Source of the DNA: Tranquillimonas rosea
Lineage (GTDB): Bacteria; Pseudomonadota; Alphaproteobacteria; Rhodobacterales; Rhodobacteraceae
Direction of reading: 5' to 3'
DNA: 64,000 bases
NCBI RefSeq assembly: GCF_900111315.1
Contig: NZ_FOGU01000007.1
Coordinates: 124,001-188,000, forward strand
Shown here: positions 15,366-24,436 of the stretch, piece by piece
Layout of the letters: each line of letters opens with the position of its first letter
Numbering within the stretch: the first letter of the stretch is position 1
Notes under the pieces: generated by a model
What the model was told of the DNA's origin: nothing
What the model saw: only the letters and a program-made list of their open reading frames with translations
The model's database searches: none
Translations under genes and position numbers: made by a program

Positions 15366-15393
15366 TTTCGGCTGTGGCGAGCCATAGCCGAAA
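15366..15393. other. Inverted repeat in the icd leader
   Basis: TTTCGGCTGTGG-CGAG-CCATAGCCGAAA forms a 12-bp stem with one G-T pair. It lies between the stop of the upstream hydrolase and the icd start, both on the minus strand, so it may end the hydrolase transcript or structure the icd leader. There is no T-run. Confidence 0.5.
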
Positions 15394-15450
15394 CGTGCCC
15401 GTGAGGGAAGATGGTATGCCGCGGTATACAGAAAACCGCGGCCGCGGCCG

Positions 15451-16104
15451 CTAACGCGTGTTCTCGGTCAGCCGCCGGCGGACGTAATCGTCCACCGTGC
15501 CGATCATCTGCTCCATGTTCGGATCCTCGAAGAAGTGGCCCGCGCCCTCGATCTCGGAATGGGTGATCGTGATGCCCTTCTGGTCCTGAAGCTTTCCGAC
15601 CAGGGCGTGCGTGTCCTTGGGCGGTGCGACGCGGTCGGCGCCGCCGTTCACGATCAGGCCCGAGGACGGGCAGGGCGCGAGGAACGAGAAGTCGTACATG
15701 TTGGCCGGCGGGCTGACCGAGACGAAGCCGGTGATCTCGGGCCGGCGCATCAGCAGCTGCATGCCGATCCAGGCCCCGAACGAGAAGCCGGCGACCCAGC
15801 AATGCTTGGCGTTCTGGTTCATCGACTGGAGATAGTCGAGTGCGCTGGCCGCATCCGACAATTCGCCGACGCCCTGGTCGTACTCGCCCTGGCTGCGCCC
15901 GACGCCGCGGAAGTTGAAGCGCAGGACGTTGAAGCCAAGGTTGTGGAACGCGTAGTGCAGGTTGTAGACGACCCTGTTGTTCATCGTCCCGCCGAATTGC
16001 GGATGCGGGTGCAGGATGATCGCGATCGGCGAATCCTTTGTCGTCTGCGGATGGTAGCGCCCCTCCAGTCGACCTTCGGGACCGGGAAAAATGACCTCGG
16101 GCAT
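15451..16104 (-). CDS. Alpha/beta hydrolase
   Basis: A 217-residue cytosolic alpha/beta hydrolase. The nucleophile elbow is GFSFGAW, the oxyanion-hole segment is HPHPQFGGTMNN, Asp lies in NGGADRVAPP and the catalytic His in GAGHFFEDP. This short form (HPHPxxGG start, GxSFG elbow) is widespread in alphaproteobacteria with unknown substrate. It is divergently oriented to iscR; the 159-nt gap holds the IscR-type operator, so iron or Fe-S status could also affect it. Confidence 0.85.
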   Translation of the reverse strand: MPEVIFPGPEGRLEGRYHPQTTKDSPIAIILHPHPQFGGTMNNRVVYNLHYAFHNLGFNVLRFNFRGVGRSQGEYDQGVGELSDAASALDYLQSMNQNAKHCWVAGFSFGAWIGMQLLMRRPEITGFVSVSPPANMYDFSFLAPCPSSGLIVNGGADRVAPPKDTHALVGKLQDQKGITITHSEIEGAGHFFEDPNMEQMIGTVDDYVRRRLTENTR

Positions 16105-16144
16105 GGGCGTTCTGCGATCCTTTCTCGGGGAGCCGCGGCGTTAG

Positions 16145-16182
16145 TTGACGAAAACGCTCGGAAAGTTTAGAAAAGTTCTAAA
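16145..16182 (+). promoter_or_regulatory. iscR promoter with IscR-type operator
   Basis: TTGACG (16145-16150) and TAGAAA (16168-16173) with 17-nt spacing form a promoter. The -10 lies inside a perfect inverted repeat, TTTAGAA-AAG-TTCTAAA (16166-16182). The repeat resembles the iron-responsive Rhodobacterales operator attributed to IscR. Overlap with the -10 suits autorepression. The repeat is seen; the factor is inferred. Confidence 0.72.
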
Positions 16183-16263
16183 TTATGGCGGCACCGGTGC
16201 TTCGGGGTGCGCGTGACCTAATCCGCCGTGGCATGAGCGTCAACTGAACAAGGATCGCAGCGC

Positions 16264-16731
16264 GTGAAACTGAGTACCAAGGGACGGTATGCGATGGTCG
16301 CGCTGTGCGACCTGGCCCTGGCGGGCGGCGAGGGACTGGTGTCCCTGGCCGACCTGAGCCGGCGGCAGAAGATTTCTCTTCCCTATCTCGAGCAGCTCTT
16401 CGTCAAGCTCCGGCGGGCGGGGCTGGTGACGTCGGTGCGCGGGCCCGGCGGTGGGTATCGCCTGGCACGCCCGGCCGCCGAGATCCGCGTGGCCGACATC
16501 CTGGGCGCCGTGGACGAGACCGTCAGCGCGATGCATACCGGCGGCGGCGCCAGCGGCGGGCTGTCGGGCACCAAGGCGCAATCCCTGTCGAACCGGCTGT
16601 GGGAAGGGCTCAGCGCCCATGTCTATGTCTTCCTGCACCAGACGCGGTTGTCGGACGTGGTCGCCAACGAGCTGGCCCCGTGCCCAGCGGTCCCGACCCT
16701 GTTCACCGTCGTGGAGGAGGACGAGGCGTGA
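16264..16731 (+). CDS. iscR: Rrf2 family regulator IscR
   Basis: A 155-residue winged-helix Rrf2 regulator heading the Fe-S assembly operon. The N-terminus MKLSTKGRYAMVALCDLA and the wing VTSVRGPGGGYRLARP are typical of IscR. The loop that normally carries three cluster cysteines (residues 85-105, DETVSAMHTGGGASGGLSGT) has none. The only cysteines are Cys15 and Cys140 near the C-terminus. R. sphaeroides IscR is known to lack most of the canonical cysteines, so this is probably the Rhodobacterales type, with a different cluster ligand set. It likely represses its own promoter through the operator at 16166-16182. Confidence 0.88.
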   Translation: MKLSTKGRYAMVALCDLALAGGEGLVSLADLSRRQKISLPYLEQLFVKLRRAGLVTSVRGPGGGYRLARPAAEIRVADILGAVDETVSAMHTGGGASGGLSGTKAQSLSNRLWEGLSAHVYVFLHQTRLSDVVANELAPCPAVPTLFTVVEEDEA

Positions 16732-16778
16732 CCCCGCGGCATGACCTTTCGGTGCGCCTGCGGTGCGCGCGATGTTCA

Positions 16779-16841
16779 GGGGGCGCTGCCCCCGTCGCCT
16801 TTCGGCGACTCCCCCGGGATATTTCGGGGCAGAAGAAGGTG
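16779..16841 (-). repeat. Rhodobacterales-type repeat with hairpins, copy 2
   Basis: Reverse-oriented second copy of the 30-nt block (16812-16841), identical to copy 1. It is flanked by two hairpins, GGGGGC-GCT-GCCCCC (16779-16793) and GTCGCC-TTTC-GGCGAC (16794-16809). The hairpin sequences differ from copy 1 while the block is conserved. It lies inside the suf operon between iscR and the desulfurase gene, ending 8 nt before ATG 16850. Its AGAAGAAGG end may act as that gene's Shine-Dalgarno. Confidence 0.75.
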
Positions 16842-16849
16842 CGGCCGTG

Positions 16850-17896
16850 ATGGGCGGGCGCATCTACCTCGATTGGAATGCGACGGCGCCGCTGCGCGAC
16901 GAGGCGCGGGCGGCGATGGTCGCGGCGATGGATGTCACCGGAAACCCGTCCTCGGTCCATACAGAGGGGCGGGCGGCAAAGGGTATCGTGGAGCGCGCGC
17001 GGGCGCAGCTCGCGGCGGCCTTCGGGGCCGAGGGGGCCGACGTGGTCTTTACCTCGGGCGCGACGGAGGCGGCGGCGCTGGCCTGTGGCGGCCGCGACCT
17101 GGTGTGCGGCGACATCGAGCATGACGCGGTGGCGGCCTGGTGCGCGGCCGACCTGCCGGTTGATGGCGCAGGCCAGGTGAGGGTGAGCGATCCCGCGCGC
17201 AGCGTGCTGCAGATGGCCAATTCCGAGACCGGCGTGATCCAGGATCTGCCCGAGGGGCTGGCCGTGACGGACGCGACCCAGGCGCTGGGGAAGCTGCCGG
17301 TGGCGTTCAACTGGTCGGGCGCGGAGATGGCGCTGGTGTCGGCCCACAAGATCGGCGGGCCGAAGGGTGTCGGCGCGCTGGTGATGCGGCAGGGCACCGA
17401 CCTGGCCGCGCAGATCCGTGGCGGCGGACAGGAGATGGGCCGCCGCTCGGGCACCGAGAACGTCATCGGCATCGCCGGATTCGGCGCGGCGGCCGAGGCG
17501 GCAGGGCGTGAGTTGGCCGACGGCGCCTGGGAGCGGGTCCGCGAACTTAGAAATATTCTAGAAAGCGCACTGGCGTCTGCCGACACAGATATTATCTTTG
17601 CGGGCAAGGAGGCGGGACGCCTGCCGAACACCACCTGCCTTGCCGTTCCGGGCTGGAAGGGCGAGACCCAGGTCATGGCGATGGACCTTGCGGGGGTCGC
17701 GGTGTCGGCGGGGGCGGCCTGCTCCAGCGGCAAGGTCCGCGCGAGCCGGGTGCTGCGGGCGATGGGCTTCGACGAGCGGACGGCCGGGTCGGCGATCCGC
17801 GTGTCCCTCGGGCCCTCGACGACGGAAGAGGATGTCTTGCGCTTCGCCGACACATGGACGAAGGCGATCAAACGGTACCGGGCGCGCGCCGCCTGA
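16850..17896 (+). CDS. Cysteine desulfurase, NifS/IscS type
   Basis: A PLP enzyme of about 348 residues that takes sulfur from cysteine for Fe-S cluster assembly. It has the N-terminal [20 protein letters not shown], the PLP-lysine motif [25 protein letters not shown] and the sulfur-carrying cysteine in [10 protein letters not shown]. It is class I (NifS/IscS-like), distinct from the SufS encoded downstream. The frame is open to 16763, but that extension is the repeat element, so ATG 16850 (or GTG 16847) is the start. Codons 17541-17600 are strikingly AT-rich for this gene and contain an IscR-like box. Confidence 0.88.
   Translation: MGGRIYLDWNATAPLRDEARAAMVAAMDVTGNPSSVHTEGRAAKGIVERARAQLAAAFGAEGADVVFTSGATEAAALACGGRDLVCGDIEHDAVAAWCAADLPVDGAGQVRVSDPARSVLQMANSETGVIQDLPEGLAVTDATQALGKLPVAFNWSGAEMALVSAHKIGGPKGVGALVMRQGTDLAAQIRGGGQEMGRRSGTENVIGIAGFGAAAEAAGRELADGAWERVRELRNILESALASADTDIIFAGKEAGRLPNTTCLAVPGWKGETQVMAMDLAGVAVSAGAACSSGKVRASRVLRAMGFDERTAGSAIRVSLGPSTTEEDVLRFADTWTKAIKRYRARAA
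17547..17561 (+). promoter_or_regulatory. IscR-like box inside the desulfurase gene
   Basis: TTAGAA-ATA-TTCTAG is the same half-site pair as the iscR operator (TTAGAA-N3-TTCTAA) with one mismatch. It is embedded in coding sequence 366 nt before sufB. The local codons (AGA AAT ATT CTA GAA) are rare in this GC-rich gene. It could be an internal operator; no convincing -35/-10 pair was found nearby. Confidence 0.45.
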
Positions 17897-17912
17897 GAGG
17901 AGAGAACGACAC

Positions 17913-19463
17913 ATGGCTGCTTTGGACAATGCGGACGTCAAGGAAGGCGTCGATCAGGATACCGTCGAGCAGGTGAAGGCCCTGTCGGGCACCTACAAGC
18001 ACGGCTGGGAAACCGACATCGAGATGGATTACGCTCCGAAGGGGCTGAACGAGGACATCGTTCGGCTGATCTCGGAGAAGAACAACGAGCCTCAGTGGAT
18101 GACCGACTGGCGGCTCGAGGCCTATCGTCGCTGGCTGACGATGGCCGAGCCCGACTGGTCGATGGTGAACTATCCGCCGATCGACTACCAGGAGCAGTAT
18201 TACTACGCCAAGCCCAAGTCGATGACGGAGAAGCCGAAGTCGCTGGACGACGTGGATCCGAAACTGCTCGAGACCTACGAGAAGCTGGGCATCCCGCTGA
18301 AGGAACAGATGATCCTGGCCGGGGTGGAGAACCCTGAGGAGCAGGCGGTCGAGGAGCCAGACGGCGAGGAGGACCAGAGCGGTCGCAAGGTGGCCGTGGA
18401 CGCCGTGTTCGACTCGGTCAGCGTCGGGACGACGTTCCAGAAGGAGCTGGAGAAGGCCGGCGTGATCTTCTGCTCTATCTCGGAGGCGATCCAGAACCAC
18501 CCCGAGCTGGTGCGCAAGTATCTGGGCAGCGTGATCCCGAACTCGGACAACTTCTTTGCCACGCTGAACGCGGCAGTGTTCTCGGACGGGTCGTTCGTCT
18601 ACGTGCCCAAGGGCGTGAAATGCCCGATGGAGCTGTCGACCTATTTCCGGATCAACGCCGAGAATACCGGCCAGTTCGAGCGCACGCTGATCATCGCGGA
18701 CGAGCGCGCCTCGGTCAGCTATCTCGAGGGCTGCACGGCGCCGCAGCGCGATACCCACCAGCTGCACGCGGCCTGCGTCGAGCTGGTTGCGCTGGACGAT
18801 GCCGAGATCAAGTACTCGACCGTGCAGAACTGGTTCCCCGGCGACGAAGAGGGCAAGGGCGGCATCTTCAACTTTGTGACCAAGCGCGCGGAATGCCGCG
18901 GCGACCGGTCCAAGGTGATGTGGACCCAGGTCGAGACCGGTTCGGCGGTGACGTGGAAGTATCCCTCGTGCGTGCTCAAGGGCAACGAGAGCCAGGGCGA
19001 GTTCTACTCGATCGCGATCACCAACAACTACCAGCAGGCCGATACCGGCACGAAGATGATCCACCTGGGCAAGAACACCCGGTCGCGGATCGTGTCGAAG
19101 GGGATCAGCGCCGGCAAGGCGCAGAACACCTATCGCGGGCTGGTGTCGATTCACCCCAAGGCGAAGGATAGCCGTAACTTCACCCAGTGCGACTCGCTGC
19201 TGATCGGGGACAAGTGCGGTGCGCACACGGTTCCCTACATCGAGGTCAAGAACAACTCGAGCCGCGTCGAGCACGAGGCGACGACCTCGAAAGTGGACGA
19301 CGACCAGATGTTCTATTGCCGTCAGCGCGGCATGGACGAGGAAGAGGCCGTCGCGCTGGTCGTCAACGGGTTCTGCAAGGAAGTGCTGCAGGCGCTCCCG
19401 ATGGAATTTGCGATGGAGGCGCAGCAGCTGGTCGCGATCAGCCTTGAAGGGTCGGTCGGATGA
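17913..19463 (+). CDS. sufB: Fe-S cluster assembly scaffold protein SufB
   Basis: SufB is the scaffold subunit of the SufBCD complex on which Fe-S clusters are built. The 516-residue product has the family signatures [31 protein letters not shown] and TVQNWFPG. The C-terminal [22 protein letters not shown] follows. The conserved cluster cysteine lies in [11 protein letters not shown] 17913 is preceded by GAGAGGAGAG. An upstream in-frame extension overlaps the desulfurase gene and is not used. Its last codon overlaps the next small gene by 4 nt. Confidence 0.97.
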   Translation: MAALDNADVKEGVDQDTVEQVKALSGTYKHGWETDIEMDYAPKGLNEDIVRLISEKNNEPQWMTDWRLEAYRRWLTMAEPDWSMVNYPPIDYQEQYYYAKPKSMTEKPKSLDDVDPKLLETYEKLGIPLKEQMILAGVENPEEQAVEEPDGEEDQSGRKVAVDAVFDSVSVGTTFQKELEKAGVIFCSISEAIQNHPELVRKYLGSVIPNSDNFFATLNAAVFSDGSFVYVPKGVKCPMELSTYFRINAENTGQFERTLIIADERASVSYLEGCTAPQRDTHQLHAACVELVALDDAEIKYSTVQNWFPGDEEGKGGIFNFVTKRAECRGDRSKVMWTQVETGSAVTWKYPSCVLKGNESQGEFYSIAITNNYQQADTGTKMIHLGKNTRSRIVSKGISAGKAQNTYRGLVSIHPKAKDSRNFTQCDSLLIGDKCGAHTVPYIEVKNNSSRVEHEATTSKVDDDQMFYCRQRGMDEEEAVALVVNGFCKEVLQALPMEFAMEAQQLVAISLEGSVG

Positions 19464-19675
19464 GCAAGGAGCTCGACGCCATACGGGCCCCGAAGAGCGG
19501 GCGCTTCCTGCGCATGGTCTTCATCGGGGCGGCGGTGGCGCTCGGCCTGATCGCGAGCCTGTCGTGGTGGCTTGACGCGCCGATGTGGCGGCTGCCGCTG
19601 GCGGCAGTGATCTGCGTCGCCGCGGGCGAGGCGTTGGCGCGGATGGTGCTGCGCAGCGCCCGTCGGCGCCACTGA
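19460..19675 (+). CDS. Small two-helix membrane protein in the suf operon
   Basis: A 71-residue protein with two hydrophobic stretches ([19 protein letters not shown] and [20 protein letters not shown]) and a basic C-terminus (RSARRRH). Its ATG overlaps the sufB stop (ATGA), so it is translationally coupled. I recognise no family. The position suggests cotranscription with the Fe-S genes, not necessarily a role in them. Confidence 0.65.
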   Translation: MSKELDAIRAPKSGRFLRMVFIGAAVALGLIASLSWWLDAPMWRLPLAAVICVAAGEALARMVLRSARRRH

Positions 19676-19697
19676 ACCGACATCCGGGAGTGAACGC

Positions 19698-20033
19698 ATG
19701 GCATTCTGGGGAAAGACGGACCTGATCGTCACCACGACACCCACCGTCGAGGGACGCACCATCACCGCCTACAAGGGCATCGTGGTGGGCGAGGCGATCC
19801 TGGGTGCGAACGTGTTCCGGGACTTCTTTGCCGGCATCACGGATGTGCTGGGCGGACGCTCGGGGTCGTACGAGAAGAGCCTGAACGAGGCGCGCGAGAC
19901 CGCTATCGCGGAACTCGAGGAACGGGCGCGGGCGGCGGGCGGCAACGCCGTCGTCGGCGTCGATCTGGATTACGAGGTCATCGAGAAGATGCTGATGGTG
20001 TCGGCCTCCGGCACCGCCGTCGTGCTCGACTGA
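19698..20033 (+). CDS. YbjQ/UPF0145 family protein
   Basis: A 111-residue protein of the YbjQ (heavy-metal-binding domain) family, which forms ring-like homopentamers of unknown role. The family pattern is seen in [23 protein letters not shown], the [25 protein letters not shown] repeat helix and the [10 protein letters not shown] ending. It lies between sufB and sufC in the same direction, 48 nt before sufC. Confidence 0.8.
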   Translation: MAFWGKTDLIVTTTPTVEGRTITAYKGIVVGEAILGANVFRDFFAGITDVLGGRSGSYEKSLNEARETAIAELEERARAAGGNAVVGVDLDYEVIEKMLMVSASGTAVVLD

Positions 20034-20080
20034 GCTCTGGACACTACAGGCGGGCCGATGGGTCCGCGCAAGGATGAGAC

Positions 20081-20845
20081 ATGGGAAATATGCTGGAAAT
20101 CAAGAACCTGCACGTCAAGCTTGAGGAGGAGGACAAGCAAATCCTCAAGGGTGTCGACCTGAATGTCGAAGCCGGCAAGGTACATGCGATCATGGGCCCG
20201 AACGGGTCGGGCAAGTCGACGCTGAGCTATGTCCTGTCGGGCCGCGACGGGTACGAGGTCACCAACGGGTCGGCCACGCTGCTGGGCGAGGACATCCTCG
20301 GGATGGAGCCGGAAGAGCGCGCCGCCGCGGGCGTCTTCATGGCGTTCCAGTATCCGGTGGAGATCCCGGGCGTTGGCAACATGACCTTCATGCGCACCGC
20401 CCTGAACGCGCAGCGCAAGGCGCGTGGCGAGGACGAGATCAGCTCGGCCGACTTCCTCAAGCTGGTGCGCGAGCGCGCCAAGGAGCTGAAGATCGACGCC
20501 GAAATGCTGAAGCGTCCGGTGAATGTCGGCTTCTCGGGCGGTGAGAAGAAGCGCAACGAGATCCTTCAGATGGCGATGCTCGAGCCGAAGATGTGCATCC
20601 TCGACGAGACCGACTCGGGCCTCGACGTCGACGCGATGAAGCTCGTCGCCCAGGGCGTCAACGCGCTGCGCAGCCCAGATCGCGGCTTCCTCGTGATCAC
20701 GCACTACCAGCGGCTGCTCGACCACATTGAGCCCGATGTCGTGCACATCATGTCCGAGGGCCGTATCATCAAGACGGGTGGTCCCGACCTTGCGCTCGAA
20801 GTCGAGCGGAACGGCTACGAGAACCTGAAGGCGGAGGACGCGTAA
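20081..20845 (+). CDS. sufC: Fe-S cluster assembly ATPase SufC
   Basis: SufC is the soluble ABC-type ATPase of SufBC2D. The 254-residue protein has Walker A GPNGSGKST, the SufC-type signature loop GFSGGEKKRNEI, Walker B MCILDETDSGLD and the switch His in LVITHYQRLL. The Q-loop is AFQYPVEIPG. ATG 20081 is 6 nt after AAGGA; a second ATG three codons later is possible. The stop TAA is directly abutted by the sufD ATG. Confidence 0.97.
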   Translation: MGNMLEIKNLHVKLEEEDKQILKGVDLNVEAGKVHAIMGPNGSGKSTLSYVLSGRDGYEVTNGSATLLGEDILGMEPEERAAAGVFMAFQYPVEIPGVGNMTFMRTALNAQRKARGEDEISSADFLKLVRERAKELKIDAEMLKRPVNVGFSGGEKKRNEILQMAMLEPKMCILDETDSGLDVDAMKLVAQGVNALRSPDRGFLVITHYQRLLDHIEPDVVHIMSEGRIIKTGGPDLALEVERNGYENLKAEDA

Positions 20846-22135
20846 ATGGCGCTGCCGCAAGTCAAGGAAACCGCCACCGAGGCGAAACTGGCCGCTCTGT
20901 CCATTCCCGAGGGCGCCGCTTGGTCGACGAGCATCCGCGAGGACGCGCTGGCGCGTCTGCGCAAGGTCGGCCTGCCGCATCGCCGCGACGAGTACTGGAA
21001 GTGGACGAAACCCGACAGCCTGAACGCGCCCGAGCCGACGCCGGCCGCGCTGTTCGACGCGGGCGGCGAGAACCCGGTCTTCGACGCGATCGACCGGTTG
21101 AAGGTCGTGTTCGTGGACGGCGTGTTCGATCCCGAGGCCTCGGACGACCTGTCGCTCACCGGGCTCGAGATCACGCGCCTGAGCGACGCGATGGCGACCG
21201 ACATCCACTGGGCCAAGGATCTTTACGGCACGCTCGAGGCCCGCGGTCAGGATCCGGTGGCGCGGCCCTTCGCGATCCTGAACACCGCCTTCGCGACCGA
21301 CGGGGTGGTGATCCGGGCGACCGGCAAGGCGGAAAAGCCCGTCTCGCTGATCTACCGTCACCAGTCCGAGACGTCGGATGCGATCCTGCACCACGTCATC
21401 AAGGTCGAGGAAGGCGCCGAGGTGACCGTGCTTGAGAACGGTCCGGCCGCCGCGCGGTTCAACAAGGTGATGGAGGTCGATGTCGCCGACACCGGCACCT
21501 TCCACCATGTCCGGGCCCAAGGCCGCGATCATGAGCGTCAGGCCGTGACCCATCTCTTCGGCCGCCTCGGCGAACGGAGTACGTTCAAGTCCTTCACCCT
21601 GACGGTGAACGGCGTGCTGACGCGCAACGAGTGCGTGCTGGAGTTCACCGGCGACGACGCGACCGCGCATGTCGCGGGTGCCTCGGTGGGCGACGGCAAG
21701 TTCCATGACGACGACACCGTGTTCGTCACCCATGACGCCGAGCGTTGCGAAAGCCGCCAGGTGTTCAAGAAGGTGCTGCGGAACGGCGCCATCGGCGTGT
21801 TCCAGGGCAAGATCCTCGTGAAGGAGGGTGCGCAGAAGACGGACGGCTACCAGATCAGCCAGTCGCTGCTGCTGGACGACGACAGCCAGTTCCTCGCCAA
21901 GCCCGAGCTCGAGATCTACGCCGACGACGTGGCGTGCTCGCATGGCTCGACCACGGGCGCCATCGACGAGGAGGCCCTGTTCTACATGCGGGCGCGCGGC
22001 GTGCCGCATCACATCGCGCAGGACCTTCTGGTGCTCGCCTTCCTCGCCGAAGCGATCGAGGAGATCGAGGATCAGGAGCTGGCCGACGACATCCTGGAAC
22101 GTCTCGACGGCTGGCTCTCGCGCCGGCGTGGCTGA
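20846..22135 (+). CDS. sufD: Fe-S cluster assembly protein SufD
   Basis: SufD is the SufB paralogue of the scaffold complex, involved in iron entry. The 429-residue protein has an N-terminal helical region containing LRKVGLPHRRDEYWKWT and a right-handed beta-helix core. The C-terminal region shows KPELEIYADDVACSHGSTTG and the conserved RGVPHHIAQDLLVLAFL. It starts immediately after the sufC stop. It is normal in length for the family. Confidence 0.95.
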   Translation: MALPQVKETATEAKLAALSIPEGAAWSTSIREDALARLRKVGLPHRRDEYWKWTKPDSLNAPEPTPAALFDAGGENPVFDAIDRLKVVFVDGVFDPEASDDLSLTGLEITRLSDAMATDIHWAKDLYGTLEARGQDPVARPFAILNTAFATDGVVIRATGKAEKPVSLIYRHQSETSDAILHHVIKVEEGAEVTVLENGPAAARFNKVMEVDVADTGTFHHVRAQGRDHERQAVTHLFGRLGERSTFKSFTLTVNGVLTRNECVLEFTGDDATAHVAGASVGDGKFHDDDTVFVTHDAERCESRQVFKKVLRNGAIGVFQGKILVKEGAQKTDGYQISQSLLLDDDSQFLAKPELEIYADDVACSHGSTTGAIDEEALFYMRARGVPHHIAQDLLVLAFLAEAIEEIEDQELADDILERLDGWLSRRRG

Positions 22136-22636
22136 ATGGCCCTGACGACCGACATCGTGGCCACCTATCGCAATCCCGCCGCCGCCCTGCGACGCAGGGC
22201 GGTCGGGCCTCCGCGTGAGGACCGGGCGCTGGTGACGCTGATGCTGGCCTGCGGGCTGTATTACATCGCCCAGTGGCCCCGCATCGCGCGCGAGGCCCAT
22301 GCCGACGAGTCCCTGACGCTGCAGGCACTTCTGGGCGGGGCGTTGCTGGGCTGGATCTTCGTTGCGCCGTTGCTGTTTTACCTGATCGCGGCGCTGTCGC
22401 ACCTCGTGGCCAGGCTGTTCGGCGGCAAGGCGCGGTGGTATGACGCGCGCATGGCGCTGTTCTGGGCGCTGCTGGCGACGACGCCGCTGGCGTTGCTTCA
22501 GGGGCTCACCGCCGGCTTTGTCGGTCCGGGGCCGGCCGAGACGCTGGTTGCGGTGGTCTCGTTCGGTACGTTTCTTGTGTTCTGGTTCCTCGGCCTCAGA
22601 CTGGCCGAAAGCGGGGAGTTCGCCGATGCGGCTTGA
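22136..22636 (+). CDS. YIP1-like integral membrane protein (first of pair)
   Basis: A 166-residue membrane protein with four hydrophobic segments that fits the YIP1 domain type. It starts directly after sufD (TGA then ATG) and its 3' end overlaps the next gene by 11 nt. It appears paired with the following YIP1-like protein and sits between sufD and sufS. Function is unknown. Confidence 0.65.
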   Translation: MALTTDIVATYRNPAAALRRRAVGPPREDRALVTLMLACGLYYIAQWPRIAREAHADESLTLQALLGGALLGWIFVAPLLFYLIAALSHLVARLFGGKARWYDARMALFWALLATTPLALLQGLTAGFVGPGPAETLVAVVSFGTFLVFWFLGLRLAESGEFADAA

Positions 22637-23216
22637 CGCCTTCGTGCCGATGATCGGCCGTACCTTGCGCAACCCGCGCGGCACAGCGCGGGAATTGCTG
22701 AAACTCGACCTGCCGCTCGACGCGCTGTGGGCGGCACTCGTTCTGGTGGTCATCCTGAGCGTGCTGCTGACCGGGGTGGCCGACCTGATGGTCCCGCCGC
22801 CGCCCGAGGCCGAGTCGATCGCCGTCCTGACGCTGTCGCCCTTCGCTCAGGTCGGACTGCTCGCGTCGATGCAGGCGGCGCTGGTGCTGGGGCTCTGGCG
22901 CGTCGGCCGTGGCATGGGCGGGCAGGGCAGCCTGTCGGACACGCTCCTGCTGATGACGTTCCTGCAATTCGTGCTGCTCGCGGCACAGCTGGCGCAACTG
23001 GTGCTCATGCTGTTGCTGCCGCCGATCGGCGGGTTGTTCATGATCGCCGTGTTCTTCGGCGCGATCGTGCTGCTGTTGATCTATGTCGACGAGATGCACC
23101 GTTTCAATTCGCTGGGTCGGTCGCTCTTGCTGTTCCTGCTCGTCTCGGTGGGGATCGGGCTTGTCCTGATGTTCCTGATCACGCTCACCGGCCAAACCCT
23201 CAACGGAGCCGCCTGA
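22626..23216 (+). CDS. YIP1-like integral membrane protein (second of pair)
   Basis: A 196-residue membrane protein with about five hydrophobic segments (VILSVLLTGVADLMV, ASMQAALVLGLW, LLLLPPIGGLFMIAVFFGAI and others). ATG 22626 is chosen because the upstream in-frame stretch overlaps the previous gene too far. Its TGA overlaps the sufS ATG. The two adjacent YIP1-like genes may form a hetero-oligomer; that is inference. Confidence 0.65.
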   Translation: MRLDAFVPMIGRTLRNPRGTARELLKLDLPLDALWAALVLVVILSVLLTGVADLMVPPPPEAESIAVLTLSPFAQVGLLASMQAALVLGLWRVGRGMGGQGSLSDTLLLMTFLQFVLLAAQLAQLVLMLLLPPIGGLFMIAVFFGAIVLLLIYVDEMHRFNSLGRSLLLFLLVSVGIGLVLMFLITLTGQTLNGAA

Positions 23217-24436
23217 TGTACGATGTCGACCGCATCCGCGCCGACTTTCCGATCCTCGGCCGCGAGGTGAACGGCAAGCCGCTCGTCTATCTCGACAACG
23301 GGGCGTCGGCGCAGAAGCCGACGGCGGTGATCGACGCGATGACACGTGCCTATTCCGAGGAATACGCCAACGTCCATCGCGGCCTGCACACCCTGTCGAC
23401 CATCGCGACCGAGAAATACGAGGGCGTGCGCGAGACCATCGCGCGCTTCCTCGGCGCGGGCAATTCCGAAGAGATCGTGATGAATTCGGGAACGACCGAG
23501 GGGATCAACCTTGTCGCCTATGGCTGGGCAATGCCGCGGATGGAGCCGGGCGACGAGATCGTTCTCAGCGTGATGGAGCACCATGCCAACATCGTGCCGT
23601 GGCATTTCCTGCGCGAGCGGCAAGGCGTCGTGCTGAATTGGGTCGAGACGGATTCGACCGGCGCGCTCGATCCGCAGAAGGTGATCGACGCGATCGGCCC
23701 CCGGACCAAGCTCGTCGCCGTCAGCCAATTGTCGAACGTGTTGGGCACCAAGGTCGACGTCAAGGCGATCACCGAAGCCGCCCATGCGCGGGACGTTCCC
23801 GTACTCGTCGACGGCAGTCAGGCGGCGGTGCACATGCCGGTCGACGTCTCTGACATCGGCTGCGACTTCTACGCGATCACCGGGCACAAGCTCTATGGGC
23901 CGTCGGGCTCGGGCGCGATCTACATCCGCAAGGAGCGGATGGCCGAGATGCGCCCGTTCATCGGCGGCGGCGACATGATCAAGGAGGTCCATCGGGACGA
24001 GATCACCTGGGCCGACCCGCCGATGAAGTTCGAGGCGGGCACGCCGGGCATCGTCCAGCAGATCGGCCTTGGTGTCGCGCTGGACTACATGATGGACGTT
24101 GGCATGGACAGCATCGCCGCGCACGAGGATTCACTGCGCGACTATGCCGTCGACCGGCTGAGCGGGCTGAACTGGTTGCAGCAGCAGGGCACGACGCCGG
24201 ACAAGGCTGCGATCTTCTCGTTCACGCTCGACGGGGCGGCCCATGCCCACGACATCTCGACGGTGCTCGACAAGAAGGGCGTCGCGGTAAGGGCGGGCCA
24301 CCATTGCTGCGGCCCGCTCATGGATCATCTGGGCGTCACGGCCACCTGCCGCGCGTCGTTCGGCATGTACAACACCAAGGCCGAGATCGACGTCCTGGTC
24401 GACGCACTGGAGCTCTGCCACGAACTGTTCGCCTGA
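23216..24436 (+). CDS. sufS: Cysteine desulfurase SufS
   Basis: SufS is a class II PLP-dependent cysteine desulfurase supplying persulfide to SufBCD. The 406-residue product has YLDNGASAQKP, NVHRGLHTLS, the PLP-Lys motif ITGHKLYGPSG, the RAGHHCC element and the active-site cysteine in TATCRASFGMYNT (about residue 378). ATG 23216 overlaps the preceding stop (ATGA type). No SufE or DUF59 gene follows; the next gene is convergent 7 nt away, so sulfur-transfer partners must be encoded elsewhere. Confidence 0.96.
   Translation: MYDVDRIRADFPILGREVNGKPLVYLDNGASAQKPTAVIDAMTRAYSEEYANVHRGLHTLSTIATEKYEGVRETIARFLGAGNSEEIVMNSGTTEGINLVAYGWAMPRMEPGDEIVLSVMEHHANIVPWHFLRERQGVVLNWVETDSTGALDPQKVIDAIGPRTKLVAVSQLSNVLGTKVDVKAITEAAHARDVPVLVDGSQAAVHMPVDVSDIGCDFYAITGHKLYGPSGSGAIYIRKERMAEMRPFIGGGDMIKEVHRDEITWADPPMKFEAGTPGIVQQIGLGVALDYMMDVGMDSIAAHEDSLRDYAVDRLSGLNWLQQQGTTPDKAAIFSFTLDGAAHAHDISTVLDKKGVAVRAGHHCCGPLMDHLGVTATCRASFGMYNTKAEIDVLVDALELCHELFA

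Noticed and set aside
16763-16849. N-terminal extension of the NifS-like desulfurase
   Set aside because: The extra codons are just the translated repeat element; the family N-terminus ([10 protein letters not shown]) begins right after ATG 16850.
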